Below, piece after piece: positions 1 to 12,336 of a stretch of 64,000 bases of DNA. Every line of letters begins with the position of its first letter. The first letter of the stretch is position 1. The translations under genes and the position numbers were made by a program. The notes beneath the pieces were generated by a model, which saw only the letters and a program-made list of their open reading frames with translations, did not search any database and was not told the origin of the DNA. This stretch comes from Sinotaia quadrata (taxonomy: Eukaryota; Mollusca; Gastropoda; Architaenioglossa; Viviparidae), in contig CM054178.1 of assembly GCA_028829895.1 (NCBI GenBank), positions 21,980,006 through 22,044,005 of the forward strand, in the 5' to 3' direction.

Positions 1-446
1 ACACACACACACATGCACGATTGCATGCATGTCTACAGAGTATGATTGTTTTATCTTACTACCTCACCTAATTGATATTATTTTAATAATATAAATTCTA
101 ACTGGGATAATTTTTATTTTTTGCGAAATCGTACCACGAGTACCCTTTACGAACAATGGACTGATGTTCTGTAGCGTAACCGAAAGGCGTCCATGAGAAC
201 GATCTATCTTTTGACAATTGTATTTTTATTGTCCTGGTAGAAAATGACTCAAGCCGTTAAATGAATGCATATAATTTGAACACTCCTCTGAAAACTATTT
301 TTAATAGTCCGTCAACAGTCATAGCCTATACACTACGCAAATCGTAAAGTATTTCTATTTAATAATATAAATGTTTTGTTGTACAAGGCGCTCTAGTTTT
401 TCTAATCAAATGAAAATGCCTGTTTTCACTGCTGACACGCTTCGTT

Positions 447-739
447 GGTTAGCGAAACAATATGACGCACTTCATAGTTTGGCGAATCAATATAACGCAA
501 TTCATAGGTTAGCGAAACAATTTGGTGCACTTTATTGGTTAGCGAATCAATATAACGCACTTCATTGGTTAGCGAATCAATATGACGCACTTCATAGGTT
601 AGCGAAAAAATATAACGCACTTCATAGGTTAGCGAAGCAATATGACGCACTTCATTGGTTAGCGAAGCAATATGACGCACTTCATAGGTTAGCGAAAAAA
701 TATAATGCACATCATAGGTTAGCGAAACAATATAACGCA
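447..739 (+). repeat. 30-bp minisatellite, about 10 copies, open in frame
   Basis: The unit contains GGTTAGCGAA and CAATATGACGCACTTCAT. Because 30 is a multiple of 3, a 132-aa frame (371-769, repeats of LANQYNALHW/LAKKYNALHR) and a 94-aa antisense frame stay open. There are no splice, promoter or homology signs of a gene, so it is treated as a minisatellite. Confidence 0.85.
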
Positions 740-769
740 GCGTTTGTTCAAGCTAAGTGTGCCATCTAG

Positions 770-1213
770 TGCTAATTTTACAGTCGATTTCCGGTACGTA
801 TTAATAAGGGGGACAACTTCCTAAGACAAAATACTCTCTCTGTAGAGAGTATTAGAAAACATTCTTCACTGTTTCAATGATTTCCTTGTTAAAGATCCAT
901 GCACTTGCATTTCCTTCGTTTTATAATTCTTAGATTTAGGTTATCGCCAACTTCTGTTGGTTTCACACGTCGTTCCAAACAATTACTAGAAGCTTTTTTA
1001 ATAAAAGAAACCACTTTAACACGCACATATCACACGCACTTCTCTTGCAGCGGTGTCAAAGTGCTTGTCTTTATACAATTGTATATTTATATTTATGTAA
1101 TTTTTAATCTCTTTCAAGTAACGGTACTCACCTACCCACCAACCCTTCAGCTCCGACCCTCCCACCTCCCAGTTGTTTAGTCATTTATTCACTAGAACGT
1201 AAACACCAGTTGT

Positions 1214-1263
<50 letters not shown>

Positions 1264-2154
1264 TTAAAATCAAGCATAAACCCGATTTTTAAAAAATTTA
1301 ATTGATAGAACGTGCACGAGGGTGAAAGAGATTACTACACAGATTGCACAATTTCGTGCGTACTGAGAAAGGTCAAGTCAAGGCCTTACGGACGTACGGA
1401 TGTAAATGAAACAAACATAATCTCGTATGCGAATATGTAGGCTTTAAAGTTTATCTCTTTGTTCTTCACGTATCTGGAGGCCTTACTGAACTGACGGAAA
1501 GGTGAGATAACGTTAGGTTCTCGTACACGCTCTTGGCTCCTCATGGTTGCAATTCGAGGTAACTCATTATGATAAGGGAATCAAGCTACCTGTCAAGGGG
1601 AGCAACTCTTAAATACAATCTAATCTTCTGCAAGTTACGCGAAGTACTAAGAGAGCTTGAATGATACGTCTGTCTTTTTCCCATTAGCAAGACTGGAAAT
1701 GTCGTTTGCGTGTCAATGTTTATTCACACTGTGTACTTGTACATTTATTTTATTACTTTTCTTTATTTGTTGTATAATTATTGTCATTTTGTATGTGAAT
1801 TCATTATGTTTTGTTACAGCATCTTTAGTTGTTTTGTATGTCTAAGTAGTTTTAAAATATTGTGCATTTCACATGTAATTATTGCAATGTACCAAGAAGT
1901 TTTATGAGATTAAGTGCTGAATAATACATTGTTTTATTATTATTATCAGTGGGGTGTGTCCATCGACTTTCTCACGCTATTATTAAGATATTAAAATGTA
2001 AAACATCTTAATTCATAATAATATTTTTAAAATAATAATAATAATAATAATTTAAAGAGTAACAACAGTTCAACTCTATTATTGAAATCTTTCTAAAATA
2101 GTTATTTTCAACTCGAAACCTTTCAGAACTGACACTTTATTCTCTTAACTTCTA
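770..2154. other. Gene-free stretch
   Basis: Apart from the TG tract at 1218-1261, unique AT-rich sequence with no supported gene. The short frames at 899, 1657 and 1710 have no domain, splice or composition support. Confidence 0.5.
1218..1261 (+). repeat. (TG)n microsatellite
   Basis: An uninterrupted TG tract of about 22 units. Confidence 0.95.
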
Positions 2155-2570
2155 TCAGAGCTTCTATCTAGTTATTCTCAGAGATTCTGTCACGTACTTC
2201 CAAGAGTTTGTATCAGAGATTCTATAAATTTATTCTTAGAGCTTCTATCACGTTATTCCTATAGCTTCTAAGATGTTATACTCAGAGCTTCTATCAAATT
2301 ATTCTTAGAGCTTCTATCACTTTATTCTCATAGCTTCTATCACTTTATTCCCATAGCTTCTATCACTTTATTCTCATAGCTTCTATCACTTTATTCTCAT
2401 AGCTTCTATCACTTTATTCCCATAGCTTCTATCACTTTATTCTCATAGCTTCTATCACTTTATTCTCATAGCTTCTATCACTTTATTCTCATAGCTTCTA
2501 TCACTTTATTCTCATAGCTTCTATCACCTTATTCCCATAGCTTCTATCAAGTTATATCCCAGGTATTCTC
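2155..2570 (+). repeat. 23-bp minisatellite
   Basis: The unit is built on AGCTTCTATCACTTTATTCT. It is degenerate at the left and nearly uniform from about 2300 on, with T/C variation in TTCTCAT/TTCCCAT. Confidence 0.9.
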
Positions 2571-2740
2571 ATAGCTTCCGTATTGCGGAACCTTACCCAT
2601 ACAGAGAGTCAAAGTTACTCTCGCTGTTTTCGGGAAAACCCGCATGCTCGCTGTTTCTGCATTTTGTTTATGTTCGATTTTCAGAAGATATTTTCTGTAC
2701 ATGTAATTTTATACACATTCATACGTGTATATATTATATA

Positions 2741-2771
<31 letters not shown>

Positions 2772-2781
2772 CACACACAAA

Positions 2782-2813
<32 letters not shown>
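2741..2813 (+). repeat. (CA)n microsatellite, interrupted
   Basis: A CA tract with AAAC and ATAC interruptions. A poly-T/poly-G run (about 2850-2873) follows shortly after. Confidence 0.95.
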
Positions 2814-2821
<8 letters not shown>

Positions 2822-3059
2822 CTTGAAACAATATGCATGTGTGGAGAGTATTTTTTTTTTTGGGGGGGGGGGGGTGTCGCGTGTGGCATCGCAATGACAC
2901 CCATACATATCCAAACACACGTACAGACAATTTCTTTTTACTTCGAATGGTGAGTGAAAAAGAATGCAGTGTAATGTGTGCGCGAAGGAAGAAATCATTA
3001 CGAACAAAGGACAAGCAGCATACCTCATTTGAGAAACATTCAAGCAGATCACCACAGTT

Positions 3060-4239
3060 GTAAGAATGAATTAATAAACACGTCCAACGGATATATCTCG
3101 ATGCGATACGAGGTGTCTGTCTCCATTAAGCGAGAAATGATGTAGCGGTGAAAACCAAATGAATGTATGGACGAATGTCCTCTCCTTGCTCGACCAAACT
3201 GCCCTCAGTTCCGAACGATGGTTGCTGCCGACAGGTTTTGGTCCGTCGAATGGAGACATGGAGACCGAAAGGTCTGTATCATGGAAGATTAGGTAGCCAG
3301 GAAAAAAACCATGTATGTTGTTCCAGCCAGACAAACGGGGAACATTCGAAAGGTGTTTTTTTCATATTATGGAAAATTGAAATAAAACCATGCCAGTACT
3401 CAGTGTGTAAGCTGAGATCTAACACAACTGTCGGGAACTCGCGCACACATACAGTGAGGAGGAAAATGGAGTCCCATCTTAAATGTAACTGTCAAAATCT
3501 GCTGATTCCATGGGCTTCTGGAAAGTCCGCAACATAAAAGTGTGCATTATGACTTGCCAACTATTAAAAAAAAAAAACATCTGTTGTATATGGGTGCACT
3601 ACCACTATAGGCGCTTCCTCGTAAAAAGAAAAATAATCCCTAGCTATTCTTAATTAACATCAAGATAAATAAACACTACTTCACATATTTACTTTATACA
3701 GATAGATTTGTAAATATTTGTAAAGATACATGAATATCCACTCTCGAACACACTGACTGTGCATGTAAAACATAAGCTTTAATTTAACAATAAATCTTAC
3801 GACCAATAATAAGGGAGATAATAATGCTTTAAGAAAAATAAATAAATTTTGGATAGGGTTATTCCCCCTTTTCCGTGACAGCACCATAATTGGCTGCCTC
3901 TGAGCAGTGAGGACCTGTTCGGTTAGAAAAATGAACTGAAATATTAACTGAGAGTCATTATATATGATGCGGCCACAGAAAAGTTAATTGCTATTTATCT
4001 TGGTGTATATTATACTGTTCATGATTTGATAATATTTAGTACCATAAATTCTGTTATTGACATTATAAATTTGATAATTTTGTTATAACGTAAAGTGAAT
4101 TTGCGATATTAAACTATTTAAATTTCTAACTCATATTTTTAAATAGCATAATTGAATATTCATATAATAAATTCACAGATTTTATAAAATGAATTCCATT
4201 TCATTACCTCTTGCAAAAGGATATTTCAGGTTATTTAGT
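3060..4239. other. Gene-free stretch
   Basis: Overlapping frames of 87 and 124 aa on opposite strands at 3071-3537 resemble no known protein. Nothing else is visible. Confidence 0.45.
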
Positions 4240-4487
4240 TGTACACAAGTTACTGAAAGTCAAACACAAGTTGCTTGAAGTCAGGTGTACACAAGTTCTT
4301 TCAAGTCAGTTGCACACAAGTTGTTTCAAGTCAGTTGCATACAAGTTATTTCAAGTCAGTTGTACACAAGTTATTTCAAGTCAGGTGTACTCAAGTTGTT
4401 TCAAGTCAGGTGTACGCAAGTTATTTCAAGTCAGGTGTACTCAAGTTATTTCAAGTCGGGTGTACACAAGTTATTTCAAGTCAGGTG
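4240..4487 (+). repeat. 25-bp minisatellite
   Basis: About 10 copies of a unit containing ACACAAGTTATTTCAAGTCA. Three frames stay open and give Ser/Val/Gln-rich repeats; they are not considered genes. Confidence 0.9.
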
Positions 4488-4545
4488 TTGTGGCATGGGG
4501 TTTTTAAAAGGTGTTAGAAAATATATAAAACCCTAACATGGCCAA

Positions 4546-4661
<116 letters not shown>

Positions 4662-4755
4662 CTCAGCGGTGTCAGGTGTCACGAGTATTTACGTTTAACA
4701 TTTAAAACATAACAAGTACAAATGGCAATGGACGAAACCCCCAATCCCAAACTGA

Positions 4756-5015
4756 AGAAAGTACGAAAACATAGATAACATATAAAAGAAAACAAATACC
4801 CGTGAACTTAGCGATGAAATAGAAAGTACGAAAACATAGATAACATGTAAAGAAAACAAATACCCGTGAACTTAGCGATGAAATAGAAAGTACGAAAACA
4901 TAGATAACATGTAAAGAAAACAAATACCCGTGAACTTAGCGATGAAATAGAAAGTACGAAAACATAGATAACATGTAAAGAAAACAAATACCCGTGAACT
5001 TAGCGATGAAATAGA
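4756..5015 (+). repeat. 64-bp minisatellite, 4 copies
   Basis: Unit starts (GAAAGTACGAAAACATAGAT) at 4756, 4822, 4886 and 4950. The first copy is 66 bp because of a 2-base insertion. The copies are otherwise nearly identical. Confidence 0.92.
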
Positions 5016-5639
5016 AAAACTTTATAAGTAATGATCATAGAAGTTTCTAATGAAATTAAGCACAAATATGCAATGCGACATTAGTGTTCACTATTAGGTT
5101 TTGTGTTCACAATGTGGCCGAAAAGGAGTTTGTAATATATTTTATCTCTCTGGACTTGCCAGACTTGCCTACCATTGGTAGGCTGACTAAAGGAGTAGTG
5201 GTTCTCACACCCTGGATCAGTCAAGCGTGTGGAGCAGGCTGTGAGCTTTGCATCTGTCTGTGTACACTGAAAAGCAATAGTCATCCTCGACCTGTTCTAC
5301 CCACTCAAGAGGTGCAGGACAGAGTAGGCAAAGTAGACAAAGTTCAAAGTTCAACTGACCTTTCTCTGCAAAAAGAACTTTTTACCAGTGTCGTGTCTGG
5401 GAGAGGATGGCAGGACGGTCCTTTTATGACTGGGTCTGTCTGGACTCAGTCTTGGCTAAATATCTGGGATATTATTATAAACTGACCCAGAAGAATAACA
5501 TCGCCAGGGTCTCTCGTGCAAAGGGAGAGTAGCAGGTATATGCAAAAATCTAAGGTTTGACCACTTGGCGCGAGTTTGGCGAGTAGATTCTCGCAAAGAT
5601 GAATTGCCAGGCGGCCGGGTCTTCTTGTACCGTGACAAC
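5016..5639. other. Slightly GC-richer unique segment of unknown nature
   Basis: A 133-aa + frame (5084-5485) is open but shows no family motif, and two - frames overlap its end. It could be an old mobile-element fragment. Confidence 0.35.
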
Positions 5640-6090
5640 TGTACACGTTTCTTTGAAGTCAGTAGTGCATACCTTCATTTTAAATCAATTATTCACAAGT
5701 TCATCAGTTGTTCACATGTTTATTTTAACTCATTTATTCACAAGTTCATTTAACTCAATTGTTCACACGTTCATTGCAAATCAGTTATTCACAAGTTCAC
5801 TTTAAATCAGTTGCACACAAGTTATTCACAAGTTCATTTCAGGTAACTGAGTTGTACACGCATTCATTTCAGGTAACTGAGTTGTACACGCATTCATTTC
5901 AAGACATTTAGTTTTACACGAATTCGTTTTTAAAGTCATTTATATATATGTTCATTATAAAACGGTTGTATACAAGTACATTTTAAGTAATTTATACGTA
6001 AATTCATTAAAAGTCAGTTGTACAGTAACGTAAATTCATTATAAGTCTGTTGTACAGTAGTTCATCTTATGTCAGTCACGTTTGATGTGT
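5640..6090 (+). repeat. Degenerate ~25-30-bp array related to the 4240 array
   Basis: Repeated words such as CACAAGTTCATTT, AATCAGTT and GTTGTACACGCATTCATTTC recall the ACAAGTTATTTCAAGTCA unit at 4240-4487. Copies decay to the right. No coding sequence is seen. Confidence 0.7.
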
Positions 6091-6573
6091 ACAAGTTCAT
6101 TTCAAAAGAGACAGTAGTAGTATACGAATTCTTCATGAATGTCAGCACAAGACATTTCTTCAATGGCAAATAAAAATTTTAAACTATCATGAACATAAAA
6201 TATTCCTGAAACGTGAATTAATACAAAGTAACACTTTTTCAGTACTTATATCAAGACATCTGAAAATATACTTAAAACTGTCGCCAATTTGGAATGTCAC
6301 AGCTTTCGTTAACAATGCAATTTTTTAAAACTCTTCTTAACCTCGTCTCGTTTCATTATCACTTCAAGTCGGTGAATCTCAAACAGATTTTTTTTTTAAT
6401 TGACTTTAACTGTTTGCTAGCAATAACGGTAAACAGTACCGCTCTTAGAATGCGGAAAATGACATTGGTTCGATTACAAATATATAAGTCAGTCTTGATT
6501 CATTCAAATAAATAGCACAAGGTGACAAGTTTCAACATGACGTGTTGACTCTCAAACTGTCGCCCGCTTATAA

Positions 6574-6815
6574 CAGTGTTGCCTCACTCCTTTCAGGGGC
6601 CCCTCGACAACGGATCAAAATAATATTGAATTGATTTGATCTAGAAATAACATAATATGTTTAATTTGTTTAATAACATTTTTGTTTTGTGTAATCAAAA
6701 TTGGTTTATTAAAATTTTGGCTGGTAAAATTAAAAACGTAATAGGAGATAAATTGCGAGGGGGCCCCCGAGATTTCGACTGTCTAGGAACCTCCACAGGG
6801 TTTAATCCGGCACTG
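6574..6815 (+). mobile_element. Candidate 242-bp hAT-like MITE
   Basis: It begins CAGTGTTGCC and ends AATCCGGCACTG. The right end reads inward CAGTGCCGGATTAAACCCTG, a form common among hAT termini. Both ends have a GGGGCCCC-type block near TCGACA/TAGACA, in opposite orientation. The flanking 8 bases (GCTTATAA and CTACCGGA) do not match, so the limits are tentative. Confidence 0.45.
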
Positions 6816-6835
6816 CTACCGGATCGATCGTGAAA

Positions 6836-7515
6836 GATAACATTAACAGCAAAATACGTGACTGAGACAGAAGATAACATTAACAGCAAAATACGTGACT
6901 GAGACAGAAGATAACATTAACAACAAAATACGTGACTGAGACAGAAGATAACATTAACAGCAAAATACGTGGCTGAGACAGAAGATAACATTAACAGCAA
7001 AATACGTGGCTGAGACAGAAGATAACATTAACAGCAAAATACGTGACTGAGACAGAAGATAACATTAACAACAAAATACGTGGCTGAGACAGAAGATAAC
7101 ATTAACAGCAAAATACGTGGCTGAGACAGAAGATAACATTAACAACAAAATACGTGGCTGAGACAGAAGATAACATTAACAGCAAAATACGTGGCTGAGG
7201 CAGAAGATAACATTAACAGCAAAATACGTGACTGAGACAGAAGATAACATTAACAGCAAAATACGTGGCTGAGACAGAAGATAACATTAACAACAAAATA
7301 CGTGGCTGAGACAGAAGATAACATTAACAACAAAATACGTGACTGAGACAGAAGATAACATTAACAACAAAATACGTGGCTGAGACAGAAGATAACATTA
7401 ACAACAAAATACGTGACTGAGACAGAAGATAACATTAACAGCAAAATACCTGGCTGAGACAGAAGATAACATTAACAACAAAATACGTGACTGAGACAGA
7501 AGATAACATTAACAG
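6836..7515 (+). repeat. 37-bp minisatellite, about 18 copies
   Basis: The unit contains GATAACATTAACAGCAAAAT and ACGTGACTGAGACAGAA. Variants AGC/AAC and TGACTGAG/TGGCTGAG are interspersed along the array rather than blocked. Confidence 0.95.
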
Positions 7516-7767
7516 TGCGTTTGTGTGTCTGTGTGTTTGTATATTTGGGGGTGGGGGTGGTATATGCTGTATACCGGCGTGAGCGTATCAGCTAGTTATG
7601 CCATCTCTTTATTTTTGACATTATATTGCTAAATGTGTCTGACTCAACAAAAGTCGTTACTGCAACTGAGGATATAGATTTAACTAAATTAAAATTTAAA
7701 AATAATCCACTGAAAAATGAGAATAAAAGGGAGAAGTGTTGCTAGTTCGTCAAGAAGTACTAGTGTA

Positions 7768-7768
<1 letters not shown>

Positions 7769-7824
<56 letters not shown>
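7769..7824 (+). repeat. (CA)n microsatellite
   Basis: About 28 CA units. Confidence 0.95.
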
Positions 7825-7827
<3 letters not shown>

Positions 7828-7983
7828 CTGTCGTCAGATAGAATAACAGCTCGAGGTTAGTGGCGAGATCACCGTCGCCAAGTCGACGATGTCCAGACGC
7901 ACGGTTGGTAGGTCAACTGTGTTGTGGCCGCTGGTCACAGTGAATCTTAAACTGCGGTCATTTTACGACACACAGTGATGAGA

Positions 7984-8205
7984 CTCGACACGTAGGTTAT
8001 ACACTGGATACGTAGGTTATACACTGGATACGTAGGTTAACACACTGGCTACGTAGGTTATACACTGGCTACTTAGGTTACACACTCGACACGTAGGTTA
8101 AACACTGGACACTTAGGTTAAATACTTGATACGTAAGTTACACACTCGACACGTAAGTTATACACTGGACACACATAGTTAAACACTATATTCGTAGGCT
8201 GCACA
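7984..8205 (+). repeat. 20-bp minisatellite
   Basis: About 10 copies around ACACTGGATACGTAGGTTAT, ending about 50 bases before the hAT element at 8261. Confidence 0.85.
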
Positions 8206-8260
8206 CTGCCGATTCTGCAACTGAATTGTGCATCCATAGAGATTCGCGTAACATCTAATT

Positions 8261-9010
8261 CAGGGGTCTCAAACTCGCGGCCCGCGGGCCAATTGCGGCC
8301 CGCCAGATGATATTTTGTGGCCCCCACTTGATATTAAAGTTAAGTGATAGTGCGGCCCACACGTTTTTCTCATGCACCCTGGGAGTTTTATAGTTTTTGT
8401 CACCTGTGGGCTACAATACCTCAGGATCTGCCATTTCCCAGCATGTAAGGCACTCATGGATTCTGGCACACCATTCAGTGGTGAGAAGTATGTTGCAGGA
8501 AAGAATTTGATCACAGGTTTGCAGATTTCAAATAACACAGAACCACCTTTCAAATATTTGCTGACCCTTTCTTCAACGTGGAAGATGTCTCTCCTGTGCT
8601 TCAAATGGATCTAATTGACATAAGTGTAATTCTGAACTCAAAGCCAAGTTCAGGGAGTGAGTGGAAAAGCAGACAAGCTTGGACAGTTTTTGAGAGAATT
8701 GCCCCTTACCTTCCCTGAGCTTTCCAGGATGTTCAAGCAGACCAAGTGCCTTTTAGGGAGCACCTATCTGTGTGAATAGCTCTTCTCCACCATGAACTTG
8801 AATAAGTCAAATTTCAAGGACAAACTTACTGATGAGCATCTTCAAGCCATACTGAGGGTCACAGTGGCTTCCTCCCTGAAGCCAAATGTGTCTGAGCTGT
8901 GTCTCTGGCAGTGTTGCCAGATCTCTGGCAGGAGGGAATAATGATGCAGCCCAGCTTCACCCAGATTCTACTTCCAGTGGCCCCCAGGCAAAATGAGTTT
9001 GAGACCCCTG
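8261..9010 (+). mobile_element. hAT-superfamily DNA transposon, internally deleted, with 8-bp target duplication
   Basis: The 750-bp element is bounded by inverted repeats CAGGGGTCTCAAACTC (start) and its complement GAGTTTGAGACCCCTG (end), 16 of 16 matching. Flanks are ATCTAATT at 8253-8260 and 9011-9018, a perfect 8-bp target duplication as expected of hAT. Near the left end is a GC-rich stretch typical of Charlie/GTF2IRD2-related hATs. It retains only the C-terminal part of a transposase. Confidence 0.9.
8514..8941 (+). pseudogene. C-terminal hAT transposase remnant (GTF2IRD2/FAM200-like)
   Basis: Recognisable pieces are RFADFK (stop) then FADPFFNVEDVSPVLQMDLIDI (from 8514), a frame shift, then FLRELPLTFPELSRMFKQTK. 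These lead to STYLCE-stop-LFSTMNLNKSKFKDKLTDEHL (8717-8850), ending at TAA 8939-8941. The TAG at 8777-8779 sits where the family has the Gln of YLCEQLFS. This is the dimerisation end of hAT transposases. Two stops and a frameshift show it is inactive. Confidence 0.75.
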
Positions 9011-9185
9011 ATCTAATTTAAGTGAGGCCGATTATTCTTAACACAGCAGCCAAAATCACAAATACTTAATAGCACGAGGGCCAGAGTTCGAATGCCAGTA
9101 ATGGTGGACAGGTTCACCACTCGCTGGTCAGTGGTTAGCCAAGCAACGGTCAACGAGAAGTTATTTCACGCGTCCTATCCGATTC

Positions 9186-9360
9186 CTAATCCGGGGCTAA
9201 CTAAGCATGAACTGCATATGGACATTCTCAGACAACAGTCAGCCCTCAGCTTTCTCTGTGCACTCTCAGATACCGGCCAGCCCTAAGCTTTCTCTGTGCA
9301 CTCTATGACACCGGTCAGCCTTAAGCTATGTGCACTCTATGACACCGGTCAGCCCTAACT
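9186..9360 (+). repeat. ~43-bp repeat, 3-4 copies
   Basis: Repeated CAGCCCTAAGCTTTCTCTGT and GCACTCTATGACACCGGT. Just upstream (9062-9110) is a B-box-like GAGTTCGAATGCC that may be a SINE relic. Confidence 0.7.
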
Positions 9361-9413
9361 GCCCTCAGCTTACCATGACATTTCTTCTACTTGGCTGCTA
9401 TATGATCCGCCTT

Positions 9414-9484
9414 GAGTTCCAGGAAAATCTGTTCCAAGTGCCAATATACATTTGTATGTACTTGTATAAATTTTCTTGGAACTC
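9414..9484. repeat. Inverted repeat with 15-bp arms
   Basis: GAGTTCCAGGAAAAT (9414-9428) pairs with ATTTTCTTGGAACTC (9470-9484) with one G-T type mismatch, across a 41-base AT-rich loop. Function unknown. Confidence 0.6.
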
Positions 9485-9685
9485 GGGTCAAATCCTTCAT
9501 TTTGGCACACATATACATGCAACACACACACACACAAACACACATTTACACACTATAAATACTTTTAAAATTTAAACAGAGAAAAATATATTTTGTTTGG
9601 CTGTCACCCGGGCGAATCTCCCCCTTCTCGTACCCCGCCTTTTAATGCGCCACCTTGAATCTATCTATCGTTATTTTATTTATCA

Positions 9686-9686
<1 letters not shown>

Positions 9687-9757
<71 letters not shown>

Positions 9758-9862
9758 AACACACATACATACACATATATGTGTATGCTTGAATTTATGT
9801 ATGGATGCATGAGTGCTGAGTGTATATTATATTTGTTTGTGTGTGTGTGTGTGTGTGTGTGT
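9687..9862 (+). repeat. (CA)n and (TG)n microsatellites in opposite orientation
   Basis: A CA tract (9687-9753) and a TG tract (9838-9862) face each other 84 bases apart and could pair as a hairpin. The frames across them (poly-HT, poly-CV) are artefacts. Confidence 0.9.
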
Positions 9863-10111
9863 ACAAAGAAATGTGCCGCTATACGTACACATATACATAC
9901 ACACAAATCTGCAAAATATGCACACAAACAAATCTGCAACATACGCACGTGTCACCTGCATACATACATAATTTCATGTATACAAATGTACATATATCGA
10001 TGTGTGTACTACCTACATAAGTCCACCCCTCACATAGCGCGATGTATGTCAGCTTACGCGGAAACAGGTTTTCGTAACCCTGTTTTGTTCCGTGTCCTGG
10101 ATTGTGGATAA

Positions 10112-12336
10112 GATTGACATAAATTTAACTTAACGTCGACCGGGACTACCAGTTTTATTATTCATATATTGTCAGTGAGTGGCACCACACAGTCAGTGGT
10201 TTTTCACCCTATCAATCACTAGCCTGACTGACGCAATTAGCAGATAGTCAATATTGTGCTTAAGTCATTCTTTCCCTCGGTCCTCCACGTTTCACTGAAT
10301 TTAGCCTGTTGACGGAATACGTTCGGTCTGGCTCAATTCTGATCTGGCAATTAATGTTCACTCCCCTCGCTCACCTGAAGCCTGGTGAAGGAGCACAAAG
10401 AGGAGACAATCTACCGTAGTCGAAGTAGGGATGAGTGGGTATCATAGTACGTCACTGATACCATAATCAGGCACTGCTGAAAGGCATTCTAAAGATACGA
10501 TCAGTTAAATCTCAGTAAATAATAAATTAAATGTTCATAAAGGCCTGTACATGTGCTATGATTTTGTGACATATCTGAGCACCCTCCACGCGTTATGGCT
10601 ATTATTTATTAATTAATAACACACAACTAATTACAAGTGATCGAGAATCTTAATTTATCATTATTAATAAATCTCCCTCAAGACCAACATGTCTCTCACT
10701 TGGTGATTATAGATTATAAGGGTGTCGTAAAACCCTACTCTTTACACAATAATAAGACAGACGTTTTACTGTCACATAATGTTTCTGCAGGTGGAAACTT
10801 CTTACTAAAGGAGTAATAAAAATCGGTCTATTATTTATATTTAATGAGCCCCTACTATTATTGCAACATAAGTTTTAATATATGTGGAAGAAGGTTAATA
10901 AATTTAACAATAAATTTATTGAATCAACAGTCAAAAATACAACATATGAATAAAATCAAAAGAGCATTGACATTTACATTACTTCCAAACAATGTTTGAT
11001 TAAACATTAGATACTCATCAGTTATATTAGCAAATACATCTACAGTCAAATTAACATATATATATATATATATAATCAAGTTCATAGGTTTAATTCATCA
11101 TAGAAATGAGAATGTAGTTTTAGAGAGATAATTATATTCAATAATATTTTTTTAATGACGACAGCTGTCACTAGCATGTGTTCACAATTACGGATTACTG
11201 TCTCCGTTCCAGTAAATGGTCAAATAACAGATAGATTCGTGGATGGTTGGTGAGATTCGTATGTATCAATAAACTCTTTAAATATTAACTCACTTTACAA
11301 CAACAAAATCTAAATAGCTTCACCTAAAGAATATAATAATGTACAGTTAGCGGAAACTCTGCATTTCATGTATACAGGTTGTCATTGAAAATGACAAGGT
11401 CACAGAGTACAGACACTGGTGAAAATAACTGTTAGATGAACACAGCTCTTGCGCAGCTTAGCAAAGTTTCAGCATAGCTTATCAAGTTTAAAAATAGCTA
11501 GACAAAGTCGACGACATTTTGATTGTTGCTTCTGGCTATCAAAACTTTAAAGCTATTGTATAACTTGTCTGAGGCTTGAAGTGTCCAAATTTAAATTATT
11601 TTCACAGTTTCTTATACACAGGCCTATTCCCACCCGCCGCCCCGGTTGCTGGATCTATGTATACAATAGTTGCTTTCCCACCACCACCAATGCATCGCAG
11701 ACATGTAAATTTCCTTTGAAACTTCTAAAAGCCACAATACATTTTTTTTTAAAACGCTTTATACTAAGAAGGGGAAATAACCTGTGATCAGTCAACTTTA
11801 GATGGGCAGCGAAACTAGTTTGTTGTTATTTCGCGCTATACTTGTGGCTGGGTTCCTTCAAGGGCACTCACTCTGTGCACTTACAACTCGGCTATGACGT
11901 GAGCAGAGACTAAACGAGGTATATTCATTAACATAATGGAGTTAGGAGAGTATTATGGTTCTGTCTACTTATTGTACGCAGTTTCGTGACTGTGGTGACG
12001 TAGGTCTTAAATAAATTTTGATGCGCTGAGTTGTGGCCCGGGTATAAATCCGGTTTAGTGAACTATTAAATTTAGATTTAATTAATTACATTTTAACAGG
12101 CTTGAGCTGGATTTATAAATATATGCCTGTGTTAGACCTACTTGACATTGCGATCTGACATAGGTAGAGGTAAAGAATGTACTGTAGATTACCGGCCAGG
12201 CTAAGGCACCTATTTTCATTTATCTCACATACACCCCGCCAAGTCTACCGGATGAGTGAGTCATATAATAGTCACTCCAGCGGGTTACGAAAGGCGCTGA
12301 TTTGAGCTGGAAAGCCATCTGCCCGTCGGTTAAAGA
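10112..12336. other. Gene-free intergenic stretch
   Basis: AT-rich unique sequence with a short TA tract (about 11059-11073). No coding region or known repeat recognised. Confidence 0.5.

Noticed and set aside
2681..3055. Long frames rich in Cys-Val or His-Thr around CA/TG tracts (also near 9600-10110, 15008 and 21591-21821)
   Set aside because: These are translations of dinucleotide repeats and carry no independent coding signal.
5084..5485. 133-aa + strand frame
   Set aside because: No domain or motif, and no splice or promoter context; kept only as an unknown segment.
6836..7515. Regular repeats that could suggest a CRISPR array
   Set aside because: Units are directly adjacent without unique spacers, and the genome is clearly eukaryotic; this is a minisatellite. 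The same applies to the other arrays.
8269..8604. 111-aa - strand frame at the left of the hAT element
   Set aside because: It is antisense to recognisable transposase remnants and includes the terminal repeat.
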